In this document: piece after piece, positions 17,994 to 26,011 of the stretch
How positions within the stretch are numbered: position 1 is the stretch's first letter
How the letters are laid out: every line of letters begins with the position of its first letter
DNA from: Candidatus Obscuribacterales bacterium
GTDB lineage: Bacteria; Cyanobacteriota; Vampirovibrionia; Obscuribacterales; Obscuribacteraceae
Reading direction: 5' to 3'
NCBI GenBank assembly: GCA_031292355.1
Contig: JARLHI010000060.1
Coordinates: forward strand, 248,001 to 312,000
DNA: 64,000 nt
Program-made: the position numbers and the translations under genes
Notes under the pieces: model-generated
The model's database searches: none
The model's input: the letters and a program-made list of their open reading frames with translations, nothing else
What the model was told of the DNA's origin: nothing

Positions 17994-18263
17994 CTATCGT
18001 CTTAATCCGAGCTTTTCGATCAAAGCGCGGTAGCGTTCTTGACTTTCGCGACCGATGTATTGCAAAAGCCGACGGCGTTTCCCGACCAGCATCAGCAAGC
18101 CACGACGGCTGTGGAAATCTTTTGTGTGAGTGCGCAGGTGGTCTGTCAATTCATTGATTCTGACAGTCAACATTGCAACTTGCACTTCCGGTGAACCAGT
18201 GTCCTTTCCGTGGGTGCGGTGGGCGTCGATAATTTCTTTTTTCTTCTCTGCTAAAAGTGCCAT
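17994..18263 (-). CDS. rpsO: Ribosomal protein uS15
   Basis: An 89-residue small-subunit protein that binds the central domain of 16S rRNA. Family motifs TGSPEVQVAMLTVRINELTD, HLRTHTKDFHSRRGL and LVGKRRRLLQYI are all present. Full length. It precedes pnp with 215 bases between, including a hairpin. Confidence 0.97.
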   Translation of the reverse strand: MALLAEKKKEIIDAHRTHGKDTGSPEVQVAMLTVRINELTDHLRTHTKDFHSRRGLLMLVGKRRRLLQYIGRESQERYRALIEKLGLRR

Positions 18264-18600
18264 TTAAGCTTCTTCCGTTTTTACCTAATTTTTGGTGTTT
18301 GTAGATGATAGCACAACTGCTCATGGCACCTGCTTTAGACGTGCTTGATAAGATTTCAAGCTGTCGCCGCGATAAGCATGCTGGGCGTTTTGTCCCGTTT
18401 TATTAAAGTCCAGTTATTTTGCGAAATCAGTTGTAAAACCTGCTCCCATGGCTCTTCCTTGACTTAACAGCAGCTCATTACAACAACACCATGCCTCGGT
18501 TGGAGACATGGTGTGTGACATTCTTAACGTTTTACAAATCGCTAGAGTTCTTCCTCTTGTGGAGTTGGAAGCTCAGACGACGAGCACAACTTTCAAAAAT
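18264..18600. other. Intergenic region between rpsO and the ferredoxin gene
   Basis: A 337-base stretch. It should hold the rpsO promoter near its left end; on the minus strand a TATCAT lies about 50 bases before the rpsO start. An inverted repeat at 18486-18514 may end the ferredoxin transcript. No gene seen. Confidence 0.4.
18486..18514 (-). terminator. Possible terminator downstream of the ferredoxin gene
   Basis: An 8-bp perfect inverted repeat (18486-18493 with 18507-18514) with a 13-base loop, 86 bases after the ferredoxin stop. Only a weak T-rich stretch follows, so the call is tentative. Confidence 0.35.
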
Positions 18601-18825
18601 TTATGGTTTTTGAAGTTCGGGCTTCCACTCATCAAGGATCGCTCCTTCGATTGGGCATACCGAAAGGCAAGCGCCGCAATCGATGCAGGTTGAATCATCA
18701 ATCATTGTGTATTTCGTACTTTTTGCATTTGTTTTCCCGTCTACCCATGAAATACATTCAACGGGACAGACTGGGATGCAATCTCCGATACCTTCACAGA
18801 CATCGGCAACTATGGTGTAGGACAT
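18601..18825 (-). CDS. Ferredoxin with two iron-sulfur sites, cyanobacterial type
   Basis: A 74-residue electron carrier. The second site is a standard [4Fe-4S] motif, CIDCGACLSVCP. The first site is spaced unusually, CEGIGDCIPVCPVEC. The pattern TIVADVCEGIGDC at the N-terminus and CPIEGAI near the C-terminus matches small ferredoxins that I recall from cyanobacteria, which have the same unusual first site. It stands alone. Redox partners cannot be told from the neighbours. Confidence 0.9.
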   Translation of the reverse strand: MSYTIVADVCEGIGDCIPVCPVECISWVDGKTNAKSTKYTMIDDSTCIDCGACLSVCPIEGAILDEWKPELQKP

Positions 18826-19252
18826 TTGGCAAACTCCTTCATAGCGCTCTTGATATTAAGGTTCTACATTAATTAGAACCTGTTCTACTTAACCACGACA
18901 CTCCACGATTATCCCTCATGCGCAATCCGTTTCTGCAATTTCTTAACACAGATTTTGAATAGACTTTCCAGATATTCCTAATATTTGTTTTGTAGATTCA
19001 AAAGACTGTGCATCGAGCAATAATGCGGACGTCAACGAAATATGCAAACTTCAATTTCTTGGGTGATGCCAAGGTTATGTCGCCCTGCACACGAAGTTGG
19101 TCGTTGGTCACAAAAGATTGTGACTCCACTGGCTTTGTTCCCTCTAAATGACTTCATCAATGCTGTTGATCCCTACAAATGTCCAGGCAGATATTTTTAT
19201 TTGCTATAACTTTGAGTGATAATAGGCGTGACTTATCAATCTGGAGCGGCAA
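18826..19252. other. Intergenic region, divergent
   Basis: A 427-base AT-rich stretch between the ferredoxin gene and a small gene on the other strand. I see no RNA gene, repeat or convincing promoter. A minus-strand open frame over 19157-19672 overlaps the small gene and looks like a shadow. Confidence 0.4.
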
Positions 19253-19531
19253 ATGGCTGAAACTACCGTCAAAATCTTTACTCCGGCACGCAACTATGTC
19301 GGCTATTTCGTCAATCCTAAAATTGACTCTTTTCCTGACGGCGAGTACGAAATTGAAGGACGTTTCTTCGATGCCGCTGGCGATGTTGTGGGCAAGATTG
19401 AATACAATCCTGAATGTCTGCCATATGTTGCAGAATTGGATGGAATCAAGGAAGTCAAGCATACGCGCTTGACCAATGTCTATATTCAACGTGGGCGCAA
19501 TCCCATCCGTATGACCGGAAAGGGTGTCTAA
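19253..19531 (+). CDS. Small conserved-looking hypothetical protein
   Basis: A 92-residue acidic soluble protein beginning MAETTVKIFTPARNYVGYF. It looks like a compact beta-rich domain, with alternating hydrophobic stretches (YEIEGRFFDAAGDVVGKIEY). No cysteine cluster or membrane segment is present. The ATG has a GGAGCGG SD. It is convergent with the next gene, with stops 4 bases apart. No family is recognised. Confidence 0.65.
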   Translation: MAETTVKIFTPARNYVGYFVNPKIDSFPDGEYEIEGRFFDAAGDVVGKIEYNPECLPYVAELDGIKEVKHTRLTNVYIQRGRNPIRMTGKGV

Positions 19532-19535
19532 AGTT

Positions 19536-21041
19536 TTAGAAGCGTCTGACGACTCCGCCATAACCGTAGGGTTGCGGGCTTGCAGCGTAAGGATTGATGC
19601 CATAAGGATTTCCGCCGCGCGGTCCACCCACGCCATATGGTGAGACATTGCCGTACCCACCAATGCCTCCAAGCGGTGGTCCCATCACTGGTGGCGTCAT
19701 ACCGTAGCCGCCGTATGGATTCAAACCTCCATAGCCGCCGTACGGACTGATTCCACCGTAGGGAAGTCCTGCTCCATAGGGGCTCATGCCCCCGTAACCG
19801 TACGGCATTATGTTGGGAGAGCCATACATTCCGCCATAGCCATAAGGATTGTTTCCACCGCTGAGTGCTTGACCTAGTTTAGAGAGAAGACCGGGGCTTT
19901 GATTGGGAACGCCCATATTCATGCCCATGCCCGAGCTGAAATTCTGCACAGACCCCTGTGCTTGCATGCTTGACATGGAGCTGTTGCCGCCCACGACTAT
20001 GGGTGGATTGTCGTCATCGGATGAATAATCGGGGTCTAAACCTTTTGATGGCATTTCAGAATCGTCTACCCAGCCAGATTTGTTCGCGCTGCGACTGTTT
20101 CGTTTGCCGTTCGACGAAGCATTTGCACTCACTGATGGGCCTTTCTTCAATTTTTGCAAATACTCAGCCATCGCCTGATCATCGGAGACGTCGTCGTCTT
20201 CTGCTTTTGCCTGCGGTCGTTTACGCGCGGTGGTTGTCGTTGGCGGTGGTGCAGAATCTTCGGCTGATGTTGCGACTGGTGTCTTGTTTTTTGTGCCATT
20301 GCCTGTGGTGGCGCTGGGTGAGTTTAAATTGGTCCACAGATTTTTAATTCTGTCTGGTAAGGACATACTGGAAGTGTCGGTGCGACTGGATAAAACGTTT
20401 TGCTCCAGTTTCTTGACACGATTGAGCAAAGGCATTTTCAGATTTGGTTTACCAAAAATCTGGGTCTCCATTGCCGCTAATTGCTGCGTTACAAGGGTTC
20501 CTGATTTGGCCACGGGAGACGAAGCTTCCCGGGGTTGACCGCCTGGCGAAGCTTGATTGTAGAAATTAGATGCCTGGCTGTTGAAACCATCGCCGTCTTC
20601 ATCTTGCTCGTCCATATCAGCAAAATGTCGATATCGACTATCGTTGCCTGTGCTGGAACTGGTACTACCGTTGCTGGTAGTAGTGCTGCTGTTGGTTTTA
20701 GCTGGCGGCGCTTTAGTACTGGACTTGATATCACTTAAAGCGTTTTCCAGTGACGCCAGTCTTTCACCCGTGGAGCCACTGCGCGCATGATTGAAGAGCA
20801 TGTCTTCGACTCTTGCGAGTCTTGTGTCGTCTGAATCAGATTTGTAGGTCTGCGAAAAGAACTGTTGTTCCAGCGCTTCAATGCGCTTTTCTTCCCCGGC
20901 ATCGCTGCTTGCAGTAGCCGGCCAAACACTCCAGCATGAGGCGAGCAAGAACAGAGCTGCAAGAGCCACTCTTTGTTTTCTGCGATATATGTGTCTAAGC
21001 AAATTCAATGGCGTTTGACTGATAAATTTCGCTGGCTTCAA
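19536..21041 (-). CDS. Secreted protein with coiled N-terminal repeats and a Pro/Tyr/Gly-rich tail
   Basis: A 501-residue exported protein; a hydrophobic segment (ALAALFLLASCWSVWPATAS) ends near residue 47. Three related helical motifs follow: RIEALEQQFFSQTYKSDSDD, RLARVEDMLFNHARSGS and QLAAMETQIFGKPNLKMPLL, each a short L-E-x2-x-F/L unit. The middle is disordered and Ser/Thr/Asp-rich. The last 130 residues repeat short units such as PYGYGGM and NPYGGYG (coding 19545-19860), a composition typical of adhesive or amyloid-like surface proteins. No enzyme motif. Function unknown. Confidence 0.75.
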   Translation of the reverse strand: MKPAKFISQTPLNLLRHIYRRKQRVALAALFLLASCWSVWPATASSDAGEEKRIEALEQQFFSQTYKSDSDDTRLARVEDMLFNHARSGSTGERLASLENALSDIKSSTKAPPAKTNSSTTTSNGSTSSSTGNDSRYRHFADMDEQDEDGDGFNSQASNFYNQASPGGQPREASSPVAKSGTLVTQQLAAMETQIFGKPNLKMPLLNRVKKLEQNVLSSRTDTSSMSLPDRIKNLWTNLNSPSATTGNGTKNKTPVATSAEDSAPPPTTTTARKRPQAKAEDDDVSDDQAMAEYLQKLKKGPSVSANASSNGKRNSRSANKSGWVDDSEMPSKGLDPDYSSDDDNPPIVVGGNSSMSSMQAQGSVQNFSSGMGMNMGVPNQSPGLLSKLGQALSGGNNPYGYGGMYGSPNIMPYGYGGMSPYGAGLPYGGISPYGGYGGLNPYGGYGMTPPVMGPPLGGIGGYGNVSPYGVGGPRGGNPYGINPYAASPQPYGYGGVVRRF

Positions 21042-21169
21042 CTATCTGCATTGTTCCCCTCCGCCCCGGTAACAAAAAGGTGCTTCAATAGATTCGGATA
21101 AAACCGGGTATTTAAAAGAGACGAAATGCTGATGCATTATAACTTTGGTCAAGAAGAAGTAGGACTCGA

Positions 21170-22486
21170 TTGAAAGAATTAGTTAAGAGCTTTCTCGAGC
21201 TGCTGCGAAAGCCGGAAGGATTTTTGTGGGTGACTGTTATTACAGTCACAGCTATGGTCGGAACGATCGCTTACATAGCGATTTTCAAATTGTTTTTCGA
21301 TGGTATGTTGCTTCCCTGCGGCATCGCTCGACCAACGCCTGTGGCTGATTTTGTTTGTTATTATCTGGCGGGTGTTCTCGCTCAACAAAATTTTGCCCAC
21401 CCGGTTCATATTTACGACACGGCTGCTCAGCTCATTGTCTACAATGATTTGATTAAACCGAACGCGGATGTGCATCCTCTTTATTGCCCTTATCCGCCGT
21501 ACTTTTTTCTATTGATGGGACTGCTGGTCATGCTCAGTTTGCGTGATAGTTTCGTCCTTTTTTGCGCGCTTGGACTGGTGGCTAATCTGGTGGCAGTCTA
21601 TTTTCTTTTTAAAGACGATGGATGGATGCACATTGTCATCGCTGCAATTCTTGTAATTGGCTGTTTCCCAACATGGCAGGGTTTTTTATTAGGCAATACT
21701 TCGATATTTCTTTTTCCAGCGGCTTGCCTTTATGCTCTCAACTGGAAACGGCGAAATGCAATGGCCAGTTGCTTGAGCTTGATTCCGTATCTTTTCAAAT
21801 TTCAATATATGCCTTTACAGTTGCTGCCTGCTCTAGCAAGTAGTCGCTGGAAGTTGGTGGCTACCTTGGGAGTAAGTCTTGGCGCTTTGATGTTGCTCTC
21901 GGTGGCATTGCTTGGTCTGCAAAATGTTCTTGAGTTTCCGAAGGCGATGAATCAAACCTATACATTTAAACCGGAATATTTTCAGAATATTCGCGGTCAA
22001 CTTGCTTACTTGCCATTTCGCGATTTTTTCCTCACTCAAAGTATGTCCAATCTGCGGCTTGGTCTGGCTTTTATTATCGGCGCCTGGTTCTGGTTCAAGG
22101 AGCAAGCAAAGCTTGCCAAAGTGGATTTGGATTTTGAGTTTCCCTGTTTTTCGCTTTTAATCGTTGCAAGCGCCATCGTCTCGCCTTATACATTTGTGCA
22201 TGATTACTCGATGGTTTTGTTGCCTTGCGCATGGATTTGGAGCTGGTCAAAGCACCACAAATTGCAATTAGGCAAATTCCTATCCTTGAGCTTGATTTGT
22301 TTGACCATGGGCTTTCCTGCTTTGAGCTGGATTATGGGGCTGGCTCTTCCCAATTTCAGTGCTGTTGGTGTGCAACCGTTTACGCTCTGGGCTGAGTTGC
22401 TAATGATTTTGACTATTGTTGGGATGTATCGCGTCTATAGGTTGAAGTTGCAAGACAACCCGCTTGTTATTGAACCAAATTCGTAA
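21170..22486 (+). CDS. GT87-family (DUF2029) polyprenyl-phosphate-sugar glycosyltransferase-like membrane protein
   Basis: A 438-residue protein with about ten membrane spans. It matches the GT87/DUF2029 pattern: an N-terminal span followed by a periplasmic loop containing DFVCYYLAGVLA and a HPLYCPYPPYFFLL motif, then QGFLLGNTSIFLF and a later SPYTFVHDYSMVLLP. GT-C enzymes of this kind transfer sugars from polyprenyl-phosphate donors outside the membrane; the Asp in the first loop is the expected catalytic base. The start is TTG 21170. The next gene encodes a UbiA-family enzyme that could make a polyprenyl-phosphate sugar, so the two probably act together in envelope glycan synthesis (inference). 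Confidence 0.75.
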   Translation: MKELVKSFLELLRKPEGFLWVTVITVTAMVGTIAYIAIFKLFFDGMLLPCGIARPTPVADFVCYYLAGVLAQQNFAHPVHIYDTAAQLIVYNDLIKPNADVHPLYCPYPPYFFLLMGLLVMLSLRDSFVLFCALGLVANLVAVYFLFKDDGWMHIVIAAILVIGCFPTWQGFLLGNTSIFLFPAACLYALNWKRRNAMASCLSLIPYLFKFQYMPLQLLPALASSRWKLVATLGVSLGALMLLSVALLGLQNVLEFPKAMNQTYTFKPEYFQNIRGQLAYLPFRDFFLTQSMSNLRLGLAFIIGAWFWFKEQAKLAKVDLDFEFPCFSLLIVASAIVSPYTFVHDYSMVLLPCAWIWSWSKHHKLQLGKFLSLSLICLTMGFPALSWIMGLALPNFSAVGVQPFTLWAELLMILTIVGMYRVYRLKLQDNPLVIEPNS

Positions 22487-22559
22487 GCTGGGTATAAAGA
22501 CTTGGGCAGCAAAAGGTTGCAACAGATTGTGCAGCCCGACTTTTTGGCATTAATACAGA

Positions 22560-23588
22560 ATGAATCGGCCATCAAATCAGCAAGAAACCGAAAACAAGAA
22601 GCATAAAATGAACTTGACGCTAACATCGATCGCTCCGTACGTGGCAATTGCTAGATTTGATCACTGGTTTAAAAATGTATTTGTTGTTCCGGGCATAATT
22701 GTCGCCATTTATGCTGATCATTCTTTGATTACGGCGTCGATTATTCCTCATTGTTTGCTTGCGCTTCTCGCCATGGGATTCGTTGCGTCCAGTTACTATG
22801 TACTCAATGAAATCTTAGATGCCGAGCAGGATAGACTTCATCCGCTCAAAAAAAATCGACCGATCGCGTGCGGCCTGGTTAATCTAAAAATTGCATATGC
22901 CGAGTGGTTGTTTTTTGGTGTTCTAGGATTTTGGGTGGCATCACTTGTTAATCAGCAAGTTTTGTTGATTGTGGTGACGCTCTGGATTATGGGGTGTCTC
23001 TACAACATTCCGCCAGTTAGAACAAAAGACAAACCTTATTTGGACGTGCTGTCAGAGTCTGTCAACAATCCACTTCGTTTGATGCTTGGCTGGTACGCCA
23101 CAGGCATTCAGGTTTTGCCTCCAGTTTCTCTGGTAGCCGCTTATTGGATGGTTGGTGCTTTTTTTATGGCCGTAAAGCGTTTTGCCGAATTTCGTCGAAT
23201 CAATGATCCTGAACGGGCAGCTGCTTATCGAAAGTCATTTAAATATTACAGCGAAGAAAAGCTGTTGATTTGTATAACTTATTACGGTGTGGCGTTTGGT
23301 CTTTTCTTCGGTATCTTTTTGGTGCGGTATCGAATGGAATTGATTCTCGCCACGCCGCTTATCGCTGGTTTTATCACCTGGTATATCAAGCTTGGATTCA
23401 TGGCCGATAGTCCGGCTCAGACTCCTGAAAAATTGTTTCGTCAAAAGGGTTTTCTCGCTTATGCGTTTTTGTGCATCGCGACAATGACTGCTTTGCTGTT
23501 TGTGGATGTGCCAGGAATTGAAAGAACGTTTGTGCCAACCATGCCTACCGCTATATCAGTTCCTGTAGCCCCTGAAACTCAGAAATAA
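22560..23588 (+). CDS. UbiA-family prenyltransferase, decaprenyl-phosphate phosphoribosyltransferase-like
   Basis: A 342-residue enzyme with about eight membrane spans. The first Asp-rich motif is NEILDAEQDRLHPLKKNRPIA and the N-terminal DHWFKNVFVVPGI matches the R-x2-HW-x-KN pattern of the phosphoribosyl-transferring branch. The second region, VKRFAEFRRINDPERAAAYR, also fits that branch, known from the mycobacterial arabinan pathway, rather than quinone-synthesis UbiA. The product would be polyprenyl-phosphoryl phosphoribose. ATG 22560 lacks an SD; a second ATG at 22608 (MNLTLTSIAPYVA) is plausible. It follows the GT87 gene by 73 bases. The substrate assignment is inference. Confidence 0.8.
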   Translation: MNRPSNQQETENKKHKMNLTLTSIAPYVAIARFDHWFKNVFVVPGIIVAIYADHSLITASIIPHCLLALLAMGFVASSYYVLNEILDAEQDRLHPLKKNRPIACGLVNLKIAYAEWLFFGVLGFWVASLVNQQVLLIVVTLWIMGCLYNIPPVRTKDKPYLDVLSESVNNPLRLMLGWYATGIQVLPPVSLVAAYWMVGAFFMAVKRFAEFRRINDPERAAAYRKSFKYYSEEKLLICITYYGVAFGLFFGIFLVRYRMELILATPLIAGFITWYIKLGFMADSPAQTPEKLFRQKGFLAYAFLCIATMTALLFVDVPGIERTFVPTMPTAISVPVAPETQK

Positions 23589-23609
23589 TTTCGAAGGCAA
23601 AATAAATCG

Positions 23610-24206
23610 ATGCTAAATACATATGAGAGAGTTTCGGCCCTATTGGGAAAACCAATTGATGACGCGCTCTGTTCACGTTTTGTGCGTGATATCGGTTATG
23701 AACCGAAGTTTAATGGCACTTATTTGTTTGCAAAAAGCGGCCTGGTGCTAATGCATCACAGGCGGATTTTAGTTGCTGCTTTCTTTCAAATTGAGTGTGA
23801 GGATGCTCAAGATTGGCTCGAACCGTATGTGGGAGATTTGCCTCGAGATATTCAGTTGAGCGATGGTCGTGGCGTCATTTCGACGAAGCTTGGCATTAGT
23901 CCGGTCAATGTCGAACAAAGTAATCTCGATATGCCGGTCGATCACAGCTCGGTGGCCATGGACACTTATGCGATGCCGCCATTGCTGCTGACTTTCAATT
24001 TTGCGCTGAAAAAAGTCGTTGCCGATGCGCAAGTAACTGGGAAACAGGTAGAGACAATTTTGACTTCGTTGATCGTGCGGCTTGATGACGATAATCTTCC
24101 TGAAAGCTGCAAAGAAACTGAAGATAGTCGCCCTGAAGAGTCCTTTATGGCGATTACCAGGCGCCGAAGAGCGCAATTCAATTTTCGCGGTCGCCATCGT
24201 GGTTAG
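23610..24206 (+). CDS. Hypothetical protein in the GT87-UbiA operon
   Basis: A 198-residue soluble protein starting MLNTYERVSALLGKPIDDAL. No signal peptide or membrane span. The central part (NGTYLFAKSGLVLMHHRRIL) looks strand-rich; the C-terminus is basic (TRRRRAQFNFRGRHRG), so it may bind nucleic acid or acidic lipids. It begins 21 bases after the UbiA-like gene and ends before a strong terminator, so it closes the operon. No family is recognised. Confidence 0.65.
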   Translation: MLNTYERVSALLGKPIDDALCSRFVRDIGYEPKFNGTYLFAKSGLVLMHHRRILVAAFFQIECEDAQDWLEPYVGDLPRDIQLSDGRGVISTKLGISPVNVEQSNLDMPVDHSSVAMDTYAMPPLLLTFNFALKKVVADAQVTGKQVETILTSLIVRLDDDNLPESCKETEDSRPEESFMAITRRRRAQFNFRGRHRG

Positions 24207-24535
24207 CAATTAATTAGAAGAATGCAAAAATCCAAAGAAAAAGAGCAGCCGGAGGGGTAGGCTGCTCTCTTTTTTTATCTCGTAAGCCGACCAACTCTCA
24301 CTTTCAGTTTCTGGGGGGGCTTTGGTGAGGTGCGTTCTAATGAATCAGCGAAGGCGTACGAGATTTCAGGTCCTTGTCTAGAAGACTGACACTTCTCTTT
24401 TTATAGCAGTTTGGTGTATAAGGTCGTCTATAGGGTGGACCATAATTCTTTATTGGAACGCCTATGTTGTGCAGCTTTTTAGGCTTTACTGGAGTGCTGT
24501 TTCCGGGCACATGAGATTTAGGGGGCACTCATTCT
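24207..24535. other. Intergenic region before the response-regulator gene
   Basis: A 329-base stretch. The left part holds the terminator. A 63-codon minus-strand open frame at 24337-24528 shows no family features and I do not call it. No clear promoter. Confidence 0.4.
24242..24276 (+). terminator. Intrinsic terminator of the GT87-UbiA operon
   Basis: A 9-bp perfect stem (24242-24250 with 24260-24268), 9-base loop and a run of seven T (24270-24276). Confidence 0.85.
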
Positions 24536-25813
24536 ATGGAATCTATGGTTGACGAAAGCAAACTAACTCCAATTGAGCCAAGCGAACGTATAGTGTTGCT
24601 AGTTGAGCACTCGGACAGGGAGCTTGAACTTTGTCGCAAGTCAATTGTCGGCCAATCCCATCTCTATGGGGTGGAGACAGCACGGTCTGGCGAGGAGGCT
24701 TTGAATAAGATTAGAGAAACAGCCTTCGACGTCATCGTCACCGATTATGACCTGCCCGACTATACAGGGACGGACTTTGTCCAGGCTTTGCATAAGGAAG
24801 TGCCTCATTGTCCAATAATTGTGATCACGGCGCAGGACAGCCCCGAGCTTGCGCTTAGAGTTCTGATCGCCGGAGCGAGCGATTATCTGCCGAAAATCGG
24901 CGAGTATCAAAAGTTTCTTCCCCGAACTATTACTACAAATTTGCAACGAGCGATGTTGCTTGAGAATTTGCGCGAAACGTACCAGCGCTTTGAACAAGCA
25001 TCAAAAGACGAAGCGCTGTTAAATCGCTTGATTGTTTCAATTCATGGCTCATTGGATCTTGAAGACATCGTTGAGAAAGCGGTTTCGAGCCTTTCGAGTG
25101 AGCTTGGCATTTCGCGAGCGATTCTTTGTTTGACGTCAGATCCAACCAGCAGTATGAAAATTATCCGCCAGTTGACAAACGGCTCGTTGCCTTCCATCTC
25201 TGATAAAAGCTTGTTGTTTGCGCGTTACCACGACCTCTTGCTTGATATTGGCGAGCGCAGACCACTAGTTGTGATGCAGGAGGACACATTTCCTTTTGCC
25301 AAAGACATCAAATCAGTGTTAGTGCAAAGCAACATTCTTTCCTTAATTATGGTTCCTCTCGTTTACAGAGGCAGATTGCTTGGTCTTCTGCACCTGGACC
25401 AGTGCGATTACGCACGGATCTGGACGGTCAGCGAGATCAATCTTTTGTCGCGAATTGCCAATCAATTATCGATTGCGATAAGCCAGGCCAGGCTTTATCA
25501 AATCGTTGAAACACAAAGTACCAGCATCGATAAGCTGACCGAATTGTGTAGCCAGCTCAGCACAGTGGTCAATTCGACCAAGGAGTTGACCGAGCGCACT
25601 GAGAGTCGTGAAAAGGTTCGGGTGAAATTAAGTACACGCGAAATCGAAGTTTTGCGGAAGGTAGCGCTCGGTTTATCCAATCGAGAAATCGCTGAAGCTC
25701 TCCATATTACTGAGGGAACGACTGAAGTCCACGTTAGCCGTTTGCGTAAAAAGCTCAACCTCGGCAGTCGAGCGGGGCTTGTGCGCTATGCCTATGAAAA
25801 CCATCTCTGTTAG
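24536..25813 (+). CDS. REC-GAF-LuxR response regulator
   Basis: A 425-residue transcription factor. Residues about 18-135 are a receiver domain with phospho-acceptor Asp in VIVTDYDLPD and the conserved Lys in YLPKIG; the usual double-acid pocket is VEHSD here, so metal binding may be altered. Residues about 170-325 are a GAF domain ending LLGLLHLDQCDYARIW. Residues about 355-425 are a LuxR/NarL-type HTH (LSTREIEVLRKVALGLSNRE, VHVSRLRKKL). A GAF between receiver and HTH is uncommon and suggests control by both a kinase and a small ligand. The cognate kinase is not adjacent. The GAF tail resembles the two GAF domains of the GGDEF protein at 61.1 kb. Confidence 0.9.
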   Translation: MESMVDESKLTPIEPSERIVLLVEHSDRELELCRKSIVGQSHLYGVETARSGEEALNKIRETAFDVIVTDYDLPDYTGTDFVQALHKEVPHCPIIVITAQDSPELALRVLIAGASDYLPKIGEYQKFLPRTITTNLQRAMLLENLRETYQRFEQASKDEALLNRLIVSIHGSLDLEDIVEKAVSSLSSELGISRAILCLTSDPTSSMKIIRQLTNGSLPSISDKSLLFARYHDLLLDIGERRPLVVMQEDTFPFAKDIKSVLVQSNILSLIMVPLVYRGRLLGLLHLDQCDYARIWTVSEINLLSRIANQLSIAISQARLYQIVETQSTSIDKLTELCSQLSTVVNSTKELTERTESREKVRVKLSTREIEVLRKVALGLSNREIAEALHITEGTTEVHVSRLRKKLNLGSRAGLVRYAYENHLC

Positions 25814-26011
25814 AGTCTCGAGCTTTACATCTTCGATAGTGTCAAATATGTGAAGTATTAGTGTTAGAAAATGGCGGTAAGGCTGGAAAATGCTTATGAT
25901 TGCAAGTATCCACCTGACCACTTGAGACCAATTTTACACGCGTCGCTCAATGGATCTCAAGAAGATGGTTTGCAGCCGGTGGCTGCGTCTTAGTGTTTTT
26001 CCGACCGCCTT

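Noticed and set aside
19157..19672. A 171-codon minus-strand open frame
   Set aside because: It overlaps the small gene at 19253 and the end of the secreted protein gene. The translation shows no domain, and the plus-strand gene has a better SD and composition.
23769..24209. A 146-codon minus-strand open frame
   Set aside because: It is antisense to the third gene of the GT87-UbiA operon and looks like a shadow.
24337..24528. A 63-codon minus-strand open frame
   Set aside because: No SD, no family and a Pro/Lys-rich translation; probably chance.
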